From Chlorops oryzae (Eukaryota; Arthropoda; Insecta; Diptera; Chloropidae), in NCBI GenBank assembly GCA_020466095.1, contig CM035807.1, positions 21,436,985 through 21,500,984 of the forward strand: 64,000 bases of DNA. Direction: 5' to 3'. The first letter of the stretch is position 1. Each line of letters starts with the position of its first letter. The notes under the pieces were generated by a model. The model was not told the DNA's origin and made no database searches. It was given only the letters and a program-made list of their open reading frames with translations. A program made the position numbers and the translations under genes. Positions 21,437 through 32,155 of this stretch are shown in pieces.

Positions 21437-24400
21437 AAAAAAAAAAATCTTAAGTTAATGAATCATTTTTTCGATCTGTTCATTATGTTTTGTATGGAAG
21501 AATTTAATCAAAACTTGAGAATTTAAGAAATTAAATCTGAAGTTATCCTTTGTTGGAATCATGGTCGTCTTTATAATTGTTGTTAACTCACTTTTCGAAC
21601 ATTAAATGAAATCCTTGACTTTAAGGAAAGTTCCCTGATATCTTTGTGCCATACTTGGCAAGGATGTCTTGTGATCACAAATGAGATAAAAGCCGTCATT
21701 TAAGACTTATAAGTGAAAGGCTTTATTCTAAGATCTGGAAGATCGATTGACCAGTCCATATTCCCTCAGAGTAGGATGAAGCTCCTTGCGGGCACTCCTC
21801 TAAAATGGACAGGCCTCTAATACGGACACCCTTTGGGAATGCTCTAGTGTTTCTGCTTCTCAAAAAGTTTCTTTTTAAGCCGGACATATTTTTCCGTCCC
21901 GTTGATGCCCGCTTAAGAGAGAGTACACTGCACAAGAAAAAGAGTTGAAAATTTCTTTCAATCTCAGTAATTCCAAAGGAACAAAGTGCTTGGACCAATA
22001 GACCCAGTGCTATATTTTTCAAAAGCTTAAATGCCCCCGTCTAAGCTCTTTAAGAAACATCATCTTCTATTACATTAAACTGTCAAATTCACTGTAGATG
22101 ATGGATCTGGATCTATCTTATTAAGGAATCTTAGCTGTAGTAACCTCTTTTCGTCATCATGAAATAATTGTTCAAAATTCTTACGTCGTCCTTAACTCTG
22201 ATGCATCCAACTTCAACAAAACTCCAATGATGTCATTGAATGCAGTGACAAGCAATAAAAAAAACCTATATTCTCGTAAATAATAGAACTCTGATCTCAA
22301 AAGCATACCCTTATAAGTCACTGTAGCCCAAGGTCCCCAAATGAACATTGAATTTAAAGCATGAAAATGAAAAGCTGCACAGAAATCGCGGCCCACATGC
22401 GCGCGTGATTTGTCCTGCGTCACCGAATGAACACCACGAATCAAATTTAATTTTCCGAGTCTCGTATTTCGCATTTCATTTCCAGGAGACATGAAACTGT
22501 GTGTTTTTTCATTTTGGCTGTTGCACGAAAATCACAACAACAATAACAAGAAGGTGCGCCTGCCTGTCCGCCTGCGGTTTTGCTTTTGTTTTCCTCTTGG
22601 AGTCTATTGTTTGTTTTTCTTTTTCTTTTTTTCTTCTTTTTTGGCTTTCCAAGCTAAGTTTTTTGTTTTTGTTTTAACACGCAAATCACGATGTAAACTC
22701 CAAAATCAATTGTAGGCGGCAGGTCATTTGGTCAGGTGAGTCAATAGACTCCTTTGCTGCAAAGCACGACTCTGAGCGAACGAGTCAAGGAGATATGGAA
22801 ATCGATATAGTCGTCAGTCGTCAGTTCAAGTAGACAAAAAGAGGTGTCAGATTTTTTCTATTGTGTTTTTTAACTGATTTTTCTTTCATAATTTGATTTT
22901 GTAAATTTTCTTTTTTTTTTTTAAAAATTAAACCAATATTTGAGTGGATATTAAACCATTTCTTCAAGTACCATTTAAGGTAAAAAAAAGGTCCTGCTAG
23001 GGCAGGGGGAAATTTTTCCGAATTGGCCTGTATATGAATGTATTTGGGATAAAATTTAAAATAACTTTAGACCCCACTATTGTTCTTTAAGCCGCTTAAG
23101 TGTACACTGTACATACCTACAGTCGTGTCCCCTAAATGACTCCAAAATAAATGAAGATAAAATAGCTGAACTTGAGTGGCCTGAAATGTGCTCATTGAAA
23201 GTGTGCCTTAAAAACCAAAAATAAAAATAAAATGTTTGAAAAATGTTATCATGGGCAGCAAGATCAGTTTGGATGTAATTTTTCCTTACCATAAATAGTT
23301 ATTTTGAGTACATGGCTCAGACGCGTACGGTCGGTCAAAACCTTTAGACACAATTTCAACGCTCGAACAATACGAAAAAGGCGAAATAATCGTTTGGCCG
23401 CGCTAAACATGCGCTTAACTGCATTCAATTGCCAACGAAGCCGGCGAAAAAAGGCTGAAAAATTGAAGCCATAATTGCAAACACAGTTCAAAGAGTCAAA
23501 ACGCTTAGAGTTTTTTTTTTTTCATATATTTTTTTCTTTTTTCTTACAGACGCCTTAGGCAAGATCGAACGCAAAAAAAAAGGCTTATGAATGACCAAAA
23601 CGGGGACATGTTTTCTTGTATTAAATTACGATTTTGATACTCAATCAGACTTAAGTGGCATCAAATAAAATGAATAAAAAGAATTTTCTTTAATAGCATT
23701 AAAAATGTTTGTAGATAAAAAAAAGTAAAATAAAAGAACCTTTGCAAACATAGCAGGGTATGTCAAGAAAATGAAAATTGCAAAGTGGTCTTGGCCATTT
23801 AAGGCGGCTGATCAATACGAATCGTGCACATACATTCGAGCTTGAGTTCAGACGCATTCCAACCCTGCAGTAAGTGCAATCAGTCCCCATCTAGTCCTCG
23901 ACTAGATGCATGCTAGAACCGTTCTCTCTTAATTCTTCCGGAAAATTGCTTTAGAAATCGAATTCGAATTTCAAAAAATCGAACCTCTAGACATGCTTAT
24001 ACTTATGGTTTAAGCAACATTGAGATGCCATTAGAAAAATTTATTTATAAATAAGAAAAATAATTTCTCAGTAAAAAAAACTCCCTGAAATAGACCTCAT
24101 AGATAATCGAAACGCGTAGTAGGAAAAAGGCATTCGAGTTTTTGAATTGCTTTAAATTTCCCGAACAAAAGACCCGCCTTGAATAGACAGAACATAGGAC
24201 ACTTGGCCTTAAACAGTTTCAGAATAAAAAACTGCCTCATTTAGCTATTCTTAAAGTTGACGCCTTGTAATCAGTTGGAGGTCTAACGAGGCATTTGGTG
24301 CTAGTTACCGACAAGATCTTTTTTCTACTAGAAATTTCCTGTTTTAACTCCAAATCTACTCTTTCTCCATAGCCTGAGTTAAGTTATTTGTTTAAGCATT

Positions 24401-24966
24401 CACCCTCCGACTAGCACAGGTGTATTCCCTTTCGGTCACTTGACCTACTCGTGACTGCAGGGATTTTATAAAACCGTTTGTGCAAAATGTATGTGCAATT
24501 TAAGTTTGCCTTATGCCCGCTCATTTACTACATTTACATTGTGCCAGCGCACTTCCATTAACTGGGTCAGTAATGCAACCTAACCAAGTCACAAAGTTTT
24601 GTACTTGCGATAAAGGTCTTCGAGAACAGGTTATTTGCTTACAGAAAGATTAGCTTCGTTTCATTTCTATATATACTATATCAACTTTATATGTACACGT
24701 GATTGTATTTTATTTCTCATTAATAATTGAAAAAAGTTTAAGGTTTAGTTGTAGGAACATCACAAATTGCAATTTTTAAGCTGATTTGGATTTCGATTTG
24801 ATTGGAATAAATTTTTTAAGCGCTCAAAATATTACAATTCAATTCATTCGAATATTTTTGTGCCATGCAACAAATAGCTTAGATGTTTAAAAGCTTTCGA
24901 GTGATTTTGGAATACCTTTTTTTTTGACAAAACGAGGTCTAATTTTTTATCGCTTATTCGGATGTA
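21437..24966. other. Non-coding stretch
   Basis: Apart from the pogo-like element at 21788-21930, no gene or clear repeat is recognised. TCGTCAGTCGTCAGTTC near 22811-22828 offers initiator-like TCAGTC/TCAGTT but no downstream element at the right spacing. Confidence 0.5.
21788..21930 (-). mobile_element. pogo/Tigger-like MITE, reverse copy
   Basis: Read on the reverse strand it starts CAGTGTACTCTCTCTTAAGC and continues GGGCATC. It then shows GAGAAGCAGAAACACTAGAGC and ends near GAGGAGTGCCCGC. The same order is seen at 35669-35793 (reverse), 46305-46460 and 48297-48418. The outer CAGT and TA-type targets suggest pogo/Tigger; there is no coding capacity. Confidence 0.55.
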
Positions 24967-25735
24967 TTTGAAGGATATCTCAAGGACACTTCGTAACAGG
25001 AACCTTAAAAATGCTTCCTACAGTGATTTTAGATAATACCTGTCGAAAAGTAAACCGAGCTTTAATATCCCTTTCTGGGGCCGCAGTCGGAAATATCCTT
25101 TTTATTTGAGTTAGATTTTTCAGTGGAATAAGGGAATAGTTGGACTGTGCTTAGATTTTTCTGTAGGATTAAGCAATTTTTTATAATTCTTTCTATATGT
25201 TTGTTACATAAGTTCACATAATATGACTATACGGAAATATCATATTGATGCATATCAATCACAAGTATACCCGAAAAGTATGCAACATTTTTTTTAACTT
25301 TCCATTTTTAAGGATATTGCATCCGCCAGAGCATATTGAAACCTAGCATACTTAATCTTGGTATAAAACTCTATTTTCGCGAATTTTAATTAAGGTAGTA
25401 GCATATCTCGAACAATAAAAAAATTGTCATGGAAAATTATCCTTCCACGGGAGCATGTATCAGTTTTAGCAAAAAAATTTTTTGTAATATTTTCTAAATA
25501 ATTTTCTATATGTGGGCTTTTGAATAAACATTCTATCTTTATAATTTTCTTAGATATGATTTTTTTTAAATCGCTCAAAAAAAAAATATTATTTTTAGGA
25601 TATTCAAGGACTATAGGAGATAGAGTGCCAAAACTCGACGCAAATTAAATGTTTTGCATTGACCTAAACAGCAACAACTTTCTTCGAAATAGCCTTCGGG
25701 TGCCGAATCACTATGATTATAGTGGTATACCCTTT
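24967..25735 (+). repeat. Dispersed repeat, copy 1 (~770 bp)
   Basis: Aligns along its length with the reverse complement of 60163-60945. Shared blocks include GATATCTCAAGG, ACAGTGATTTTAGATAATACC, TTTTTCTRTAGGATTAAGC, TTGATGCATATCAATCAC, GGGAGCATGTA, TGTGGGYTTTTGAATRAAC and CAATGCAAAACATTTAA-type sequence. Similarity is high but with many scattered changes and small gaps. No frame is conserved between the copies, so it is not a gene duplicate. It could be a non-autonomous transposon; its ends carry no obvious TIR. Confidence 0.8.
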
Positions 25736-25763
25736 GGTATGCGTGTTCACGGGGAATGCTTGT

Positions 25764-26136
25764 TTTCGAATGTTCGTATTTTCAAATGTTCGTGTTTTCG
25801 AATATTCATCTTTTCGAATGTTCGTGTTTTCAAATATTCGTGTGTTCGATTGTTCGTGTTTTCCAATCTTCGTGTTTTCGAATGTTTTATGTTTTCGATT
25901 GTTCGCGTTTTCGAGTGTTAATGTGTTCGAATGTTCGTGTTTTCGAGTGTTAGTGTTTTCGAATGTTTTATGTTTTCGATTGTTCGCGTTTTCGAGTGTT
26001 AATGTTTTCGAATGTTCGTGTTTTCGAGTGTTAGTGTTTTCGAATGTTTGCATTTTCGAATATTCGTGTTTTCGAATGTTCGAGTTTTCAAATGTTCGTG
26101 TTTTCAAATGATCGTGTTTTCGAATGTTCGAATTTT
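25764..26136. repeat. 16-bp minisatellite with an 81-bp higher-order unit
   Basis: About 23 tandem copies of consensus TTTTCGAATGTTCGTG. Within it a five-unit block (17+16+16+16+16 = 81 bp) is repeated in tandem at 25875-25955 and 25956-26036. Because 16 is not a multiple of 3 and the unit lacks stop codons in most registers, long open frames appear on both strands (e.g. 25664-26155 reverse, 25713-26111 forward) with a 16-residue period; these are artefacts. Most units contain GAATGTTC, a GAAnnTTC heat-shock-element half dyad. Confidence 0.95.
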
Positions 26137-27939
26137 CTAGCTTTAGAGAGATCACTATACTCGAAGAACCGCCGATCTATAATTCACCGGTCTCGAAATT
26201 CGAATGGCTCTAAGAAGTTCCTACACTAAAAGGGTTAAGCTTTATTTTTCAATAAAATTTTGAATGAATTTACATAGGCATATGTTTTCATATACAGTCG
26301 ATAACTGTTTATTAGATGTATCGTTATCAAAAGTGATTGATTATACTGTTTCCGGTAATAAAATTTAAACGATAAAATGCCTAAAGAATTACTCCCTCCT
26401 AAAAGAAAGAGCAACCGAATGAGTAATCTCGGAAATAATGAATGTGTAAAATCATTGAAACGTTAAACAATTAAAATGCACTAAATGCACCGCTTCAGAA
26501 AAATAAAAAGAGAGAGAGAGAACGAAAGACGCCAAAAGATAAAAGAAAAAAAAAAGGTAAACAAATAATAAAAACAATTATAAATGGCTTAAGAAACTGA
26601 AAACACCGTTAAGTACCTTATGGCATGTACTCGCTGATGTGGCTCAAAGAGACAGGAAGCCAGAGAGACGGTAAGTGAGATACAAAAGAGAATGCGCGAG
26701 CATAAAGTCTAAGAAAGCGCTGACGTCAAGATATTGAGAAAGGCACAAGCAAACGAATGTGTACAGTGGCGGCGGCGGCGGCAGAACGTCGATGGCAGTG
26801 ACGTTGAACGTGAAGCTTAAACACGAACGTTACCTGCCCCAACAAGCTGCGTGCAAACATGTTCGGCTCAGTCACTGTAAAAACCAGTTAAAAAGGAAAA
26901 AAAATCAAAATGCCAAAAGCACCAAACCCAAACGCCCGACAATTCAGCTGCCTCTGCGGGCTTAAGTGAAAAAAAAAATCTTTATATCTTGACTCAAAAG
27001 CGAAAGATTGAAATTGAAATATGTATAAAAAGCGCAAATCAAATTGATGGGTGGGTGGTCGAGAAGAACAAAGAGATCTTGGTTAACTTTCATAAGACTT
27101 TGGCGCCAGTTGAACTTAAGCACATGAATGCCCTTGGAAAGTCACTGGCTTAAGTCACTGAAGCAAAGCACGGTATTCGTACTACCGATATGCATCCACA
27201 TTCATTATTTTCATTCTCCCTGGTTCTCTCTATCTCGTTCTCACTCTTTCTCTTTTCTAAAGCACAAGCAGCCACAAGTCGAAAAATAAATGCCTTGTTC
27301 CGTCTTACTTAGATTTTTCCACATAATTTACTTTTTGTATGGGGAAAATATATTTATGCAGCCCAAAAAACGCCTTTTGACGCCAATGATTTTATATTTT
27401 GAAAATGATTTCACTCTCGGACGATTGAACTGAATGTTCAAAGGAAGCTTTCCGTTTACAGTCCTTGTGTAATCGGTTTATATTTCTGTTTTATAACTTA
27501 TGTGTGTCCAGGAATGATTTTTCGAAAGGCATAAGAGTTTTGTTTATTTTTTTGCTTGTTTATTTTTTAATTGGCATTCTCTGTTCTTGTTGTTGCGTTT
27601 GAATTTTCTTACATTTCTTTTACACTTCAGTTGTTTTAACCTTGTATATACTTTGTATATAACCTTGTAAATATTATGCAGAATTATAGCATTCTTTATT
27701 GCCTAAAATTTCAATATACTGGGTGGCAGAGTCGGCAGTTTTGCTGAACCATCGAACTTAAAAGAGAAGGTTAATGTAAAGAACAAATCTTATGGGAGAA
27801 GGTAACGTATCTTGATTATCTACTATCCCCTCAGCTAATCTACATACTATATGGAAAGCTTAATGTCGGTCTTGCACTTTACCTTGGATTTTTTATTGAA
27901 GTTTTTTATTTTACATTCAAGTGGAGTGTTTGAAGGTAT
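26137..27939. other. Non-coding stretch
   Basis: No gene recognised. A GGC microsatellite near 26767-26781 gives the Gly run in an open frame at 26759-26965 that I do not accept as a gene. A TCAGTC initiator-like site at about 26868 has no downstream partner. Confidence 0.5.
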
Positions 27940-28148
27940 ATGAGCAAATACAGGAAAAAATGTCCTACAGGTCACACCCGTCCCAGTTATTCTTGGCAGA
28001 AATTATATAATTTCAGTGCTTAATTGTTGTCAACCGTTGCCAAAATTTTAACTCCTTAAGAATCATATCCTTATTTTTTTTAGCTATTATGAGCAAAGAC
28101 CTTAAAATGAATGTATCCGATGTGACCGTTACAATGGAACTGCCCATA
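27940..28148. mobile_element. TIR element, second copy of the 16.4-kb family (degraded)
   Basis: Shares TATAATTTCAGTGCTTAA, CAAAATTTTAACTCCTTAAGAATCA and ATTATGAGC blocks in the same order as 16397-16581. The right end read in reverse (GGGCAGTTCCATTG, AACGGTCAC) matches that family's TIR. The left end is diverged, so the boundary is approximate. Confidence 0.6.
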
Positions 28149-28330
28149 TACAGGTCCAAGAAAATGGTCTCGACACTCAGTCTGCTTTTCAAAGCCCCAC
28201 TAAATAAGTTTGTTAATTAAATTTTTTTTATATTATATTTATTTTAGAACTTTTTTTAATTTATTTTTTGTTTTTTTGTATTTTAATTTTTGTTTTTTAA
28301 TTGTTTTCAATGGCCTCTGAGCCATTTTGT

Positions 28331-28520
28331 TCGTTGAGATGCCAACTTACGATGCGAGAGGCTTTTGATTCAACTCCCAGCTAAGGTCGTGGATGTTTGC
28401 GTCGTTTTTTCTGTTTCTGTTTTTCTTTGTTTTCCCATTGCTCGTGGTATCACAACGGGCCCATTTGAGGCCTTAGTGTGTCACCCTTGGTGGCAGCCAC
28501 ACTAATATAAACTAACCCAA
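28331..28520 (+). mobile_element. tRNA-derived SINE, copy 2
   Basis: Contains ATGCCAACTTACGATGCGAG, a degraded B box (GATTCAACTCCC), CTAAGGTCGTGGATG, the T-rich linker (TTTCTGTTTCTGTTTTTCTT), CCCATTGCTCGTGG and the tail to CACACTAATATAAAC. The A box is missing or lost at the 5' end, so the copy is probably truncated and transcriptionally inactive. Confidence 0.75.
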
Positions 28521-31500
28521 TTTTTTTTATTAAAAAAATTTTTTGTTTTTAATTTCAGTTTTATTCCTTTTTGTCGGGCTTAAGGTCATTCATTTCACCT
28601 TTTTTTGTGAAATGTAGAATTTTTTGGCAATTAGAAAAAAAAACTTTTTTTTTTTAATTTTTATTTTTTTAATAAATACTTTTTATTTTTGAATAGTAGG
28701 AGAAGTTTTCCCTAGGACCACAATTTATTTCCTCGCACATGAGAATAAAATTGAAAAACGTGTTTTTAAACCTTCAATTTTGAGAGCCCGTCATGGCGAA
28801 AGTTTCCTCTCCATGCAAAAAAGCATTTCATTCCCTCAAGTACAGTTATTTGTCGTGAAAACGAAAGACTAAAGACGAACGACTTAAACTAATCAAGCAC
28901 TGATCTAGGAAATCATTTTAAAATCACCCCCAAACGCACCACAAAAATCTCAGCGGAATACAAAAAAAAAAAGTAAATCCGAAAAGGCAAAAGCAATGCA
29001 AAACATGCGCAAAAATTGTGAAAGAAGAACAAAAAAATTAAAAAAAAAAAACAAGACAAGACAAGACCGAATGCTCCCCATCGTTCGTCGTCGTCAGTCA
29101 TTATCAAGCGACTACCTTGACCCCGACAACTTCCATGCAAACTAACAAAAAACAATCAGCGCAACCTTCAATTTCATTTCATATTATATGCTGCTACACT
29201 TTGTCTTTTTGTCCGCCACTCGCTCTTACCGCATTTGCGATAAATGTTCGTCTCGACAGGCGGGCAGGCAAAAAAACGAACGAATTGGAAAAGACCAACA
29301 GAAAGAGAGAAACAAAAACAAAAAAAAAAAACAAAAAAAAACAGCAGCCAACAAAGGTAAAATAACCATTCGTATCGACACCATCAACACAATCATCATT
29401 GCCATGACTTAGCAGCCGCGCCAGCTAACACTGGTGGCGGCTACGTCATCAACCATAACAAAACAGCAAACAAACAAACATAATACGAATAAAAAAGACG
29501 GGTGAAAAACCAAGTCATGCTAACAAAAACAAAAAAAAAACAAGCAAACATTTAAAAAGTGGAGTACTTTGCGGTGTGGCAGCACCGTCACGGAAATCGG
29601 AGGGCGTGGTGCAAGATAAAGCACTTTAAGCTCCGTTGCAGCATAATTATACGCTGCTCATCTTCGCGCTCGACAATGGCACAAGTAGCACCTCGGAGTG
29701 CATCATTACTCCCACGATGATGTTTGGCGTTCGGTAATTGCCCGAGCGAAAGCGTGCAAACGTTTATTCAGAGCAGTCACAACAGTCGGCAGCAACAACA
29801 ACAGCAACAATAACAAGCAGAATAAGCAACATGCAACAAAAAAAAAAAAACAAATAAAAATAAAAAACGCTAAGAATCATTGCTTCTTCTCAACTCAACT
29901 CAATTCAACTTAACTTAATCGTTCCTTTCATTGCTTTCAGTTTCTTTTCTTTCGCTTGGGCTTTTACAAAAAAGCAAAATTTTTTCGTTGAAATTTTTTC
30001 CATTTTTTTTTGTTTGTTTTTTCTTTCCCCGTTGAGCTTTCAGTCTTGAGCACGGTGAAAATTTCTGCTTATCACGGTCACTACATGACTTGTGCAACAC
30101 GTGTACACGTGCCGGCTTGCATGCGCGTGTTCCAATGTGTAATTTTTTTCCCTCTCCTTCCCTCCCTATCTCATTCTCTCTTTTATCTGTTGCTGTAAGC
30201 GCCATGGCGCCTTTGATGCTTATCTACAGGAGCACTTTAAAACAACGCATGAATTTATTGCTTTATTTTTTTATTATTATGAAATTTAAAAGATTTTATG
30301 TTTGCTTTCCATTGACAGTTCAATATTTTTGCTCAAAGAAATTATTAACCCATTCGCTGTATTAATTCTTCATGAAATAATCTTCAATTTCGTGGAGTTT
30401 AGAGACCCAAAGTGCCTGCCATGTATACCTACTCGTCAAATACAAGTAGGAGGAAAAAAAGTTTCTTTGGCACCGAAAGGGTTAATATTCTCAAAAGAGT
30501 CTTTACTATTTTGTATAAAATTATTTCTTAAGCACGCCTTATCAGTGCCAAATAAGATAAATTCATAGTTTTTCTTATTTCAATTTACACCGTCTAATCA
30601 ACATCCTGGAATGTGTGCGTATGAGTAACGTCTTCGTATGCCAGCATTAACATTGCGTATACGTCGCATGCGAATGAAAGCATTTCTATTTTGATTCGAT
30701 GCTAATGGTCTTGCTTCGAAAGTTTAAAATTTGGAATATCTTCCTTAAGTCTTCATGGCATTTCAACTCAATCGAATACCTTTGCTATATTTGAAATTTT
30801 CATATAAAAATAATAACTCTTCTGAGAATTTAAACCTTCAAAAAGTTTAAACTAAGTATGTTGACGACTATGAGCCTAAATATTGAAAATATTAAAAAAA
30901 AAAAAAAAACAAATTGACCTTGGTAATAGGAAATTTGAATGCATTTCCAATTGTTTTCATTCTTCCATTAAATATTTATATGCCTAACAACAGATTTTGA
31001 CTCAATTAAACTAAATGCTCTAAAAGCCGGAAATTTAATTACAATATGTACAATCGACTCCTTAATGGACACAATGCAATTACAAGAATCAATTCAACCA
31101 ATGTTACATAAATCCCAATGAGTTTTCAACACGATTAACAGTTGGAAATTTTATTTTTTTTCTCTCTCTCTCCCTCTCTTCTTTTTCGTAATAAAATTGT
31201 GTACAAAGGTGAACAATACGTTCAATGAGCTTCAATATTGTTTACTGCCTTAATTGACAGAACAATGTTCGCTCATTAATACGTTATCATCACAGCTCGG
31301 AACGGCTCAGCTCAGTTCAGTTCTGCTCAGCAAGCCAGAATACTGCAGCCAAAGGATTTTACAACCTTCCAATAAATTATGTTTTCCCACAAAATTCCGA
31401 TAATCCGAAAACACTGTGAAGTTGTGTGCATTGCGTTCCTACCACGGTGATTGTAAATTTTCTGAAAATAAAACAATAAGTACTTAATTCATACTTAAAG

Positions 31501-31837
31501 TAATGAAATCAATTTTGGAAAGCATAAATGAGTTTTTAATGGAAAAGGAATACGAATATGTGTTAAGCACACAACATTTTTACACTGAAAATATATGTTT
31601 CTCTTTATACACTCTTTGACTGTTCATTAGACAAACATGTTCGGATATTAATTTTTGGATCTTTTCAGAAAAATTTCATTAAGGCTCAAAGCCTTCAACC
31701 TAAATTCACCTTTTTACCCTTTCAAATGATTGTCTCCAGGAGAGTTTGAACCAGGTTTATAAATTTTGTATGAAAACTTTTAAAAAATTCAAATATTGCA
31801 AAGAGATTTGTTTGACTTAAACTGGCATTAAGACTAA
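28521..31837. other. Non-coding stretch, A-rich with simple repeats
   Basis: A-rich runs of the kind seen in fly UTRs and introns at 28965-29050, 29310-29345 and 29835-29870. GCTCAGCTCAGTTCAG near 31305-31320 has initiator-like TCAGTT with only a weak MTE-like match downstream, so I do not call a promoter. A CT-rich run lies at about 31160-31180. No exon supported. Confidence 0.5.
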
Positions 31838-32155
31838 GAGCCGATTTCTCATCTTTTTTTTATCTTAAAAGTTAAATAATCCTGGTGATAATTTCATACA
31901 AATGTGATATAATATGTCAAAGAAAACGAAATTTAACAGTCAGATAATGAGAAAACGACCCTAAAAGAATACATTTTAGAATTGAAACTTTCGTAATTCT
32001 TTAACGGAGTTGAACACCACGAGTCCCATTTGCTACTGTTCTGATTAAAGTTTTCCTTCCGAAAAACAAAAAAACTTTGTATGAAAATGTTGACATTTTG
32101 AGAAAATATCGTGACGATAAACTTTAACCGGAAAAGTAGCAAATGGGCCTTACTG
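31838..32155. mobile_element. MITE-like segment with four copies of one end motif
   Basis: Related motifs occur four times: ACTAAGAGCCGATTTCTCAT (31841), the reverse of TAGGGTCGTTTTCTCAT (about 31948-31964), GTCCCATTTGCTACTG (32024) and the reverse of GGCCCATTTGCTACTT (to about 32149). The inner pair 32024-32148 extends as a ~29-bp inverted repeat (CCCATTTGCTAC, then GATTAAAGTTT / GGTTAAAGTTT). This could be one element with duplicated ends or two adjacent insertions. Confidence 0.5.

Noticed and set aside
25649..26155. Cys/Phe-rich and Asn/Arg/Lys-rich repeat proteins
   Set aside because: Both strands of the 16-bp minisatellite are open; no start context, domain or non-repeat portion of note.
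26759..26965. 68-codon frame starting near a GGC repeat, basic C terminus
   Set aside because: Gly run comes from a microsatellite and the Lys-rich end from A-rich DNA; no domain.
31305..31350. Initiator-like TCAGTT sites near GCTCAGCTCAGTTCAG
   Set aside because: Only weak MTE or DPE matches at the required distance; motif density is explained by local CTCAG repetition.
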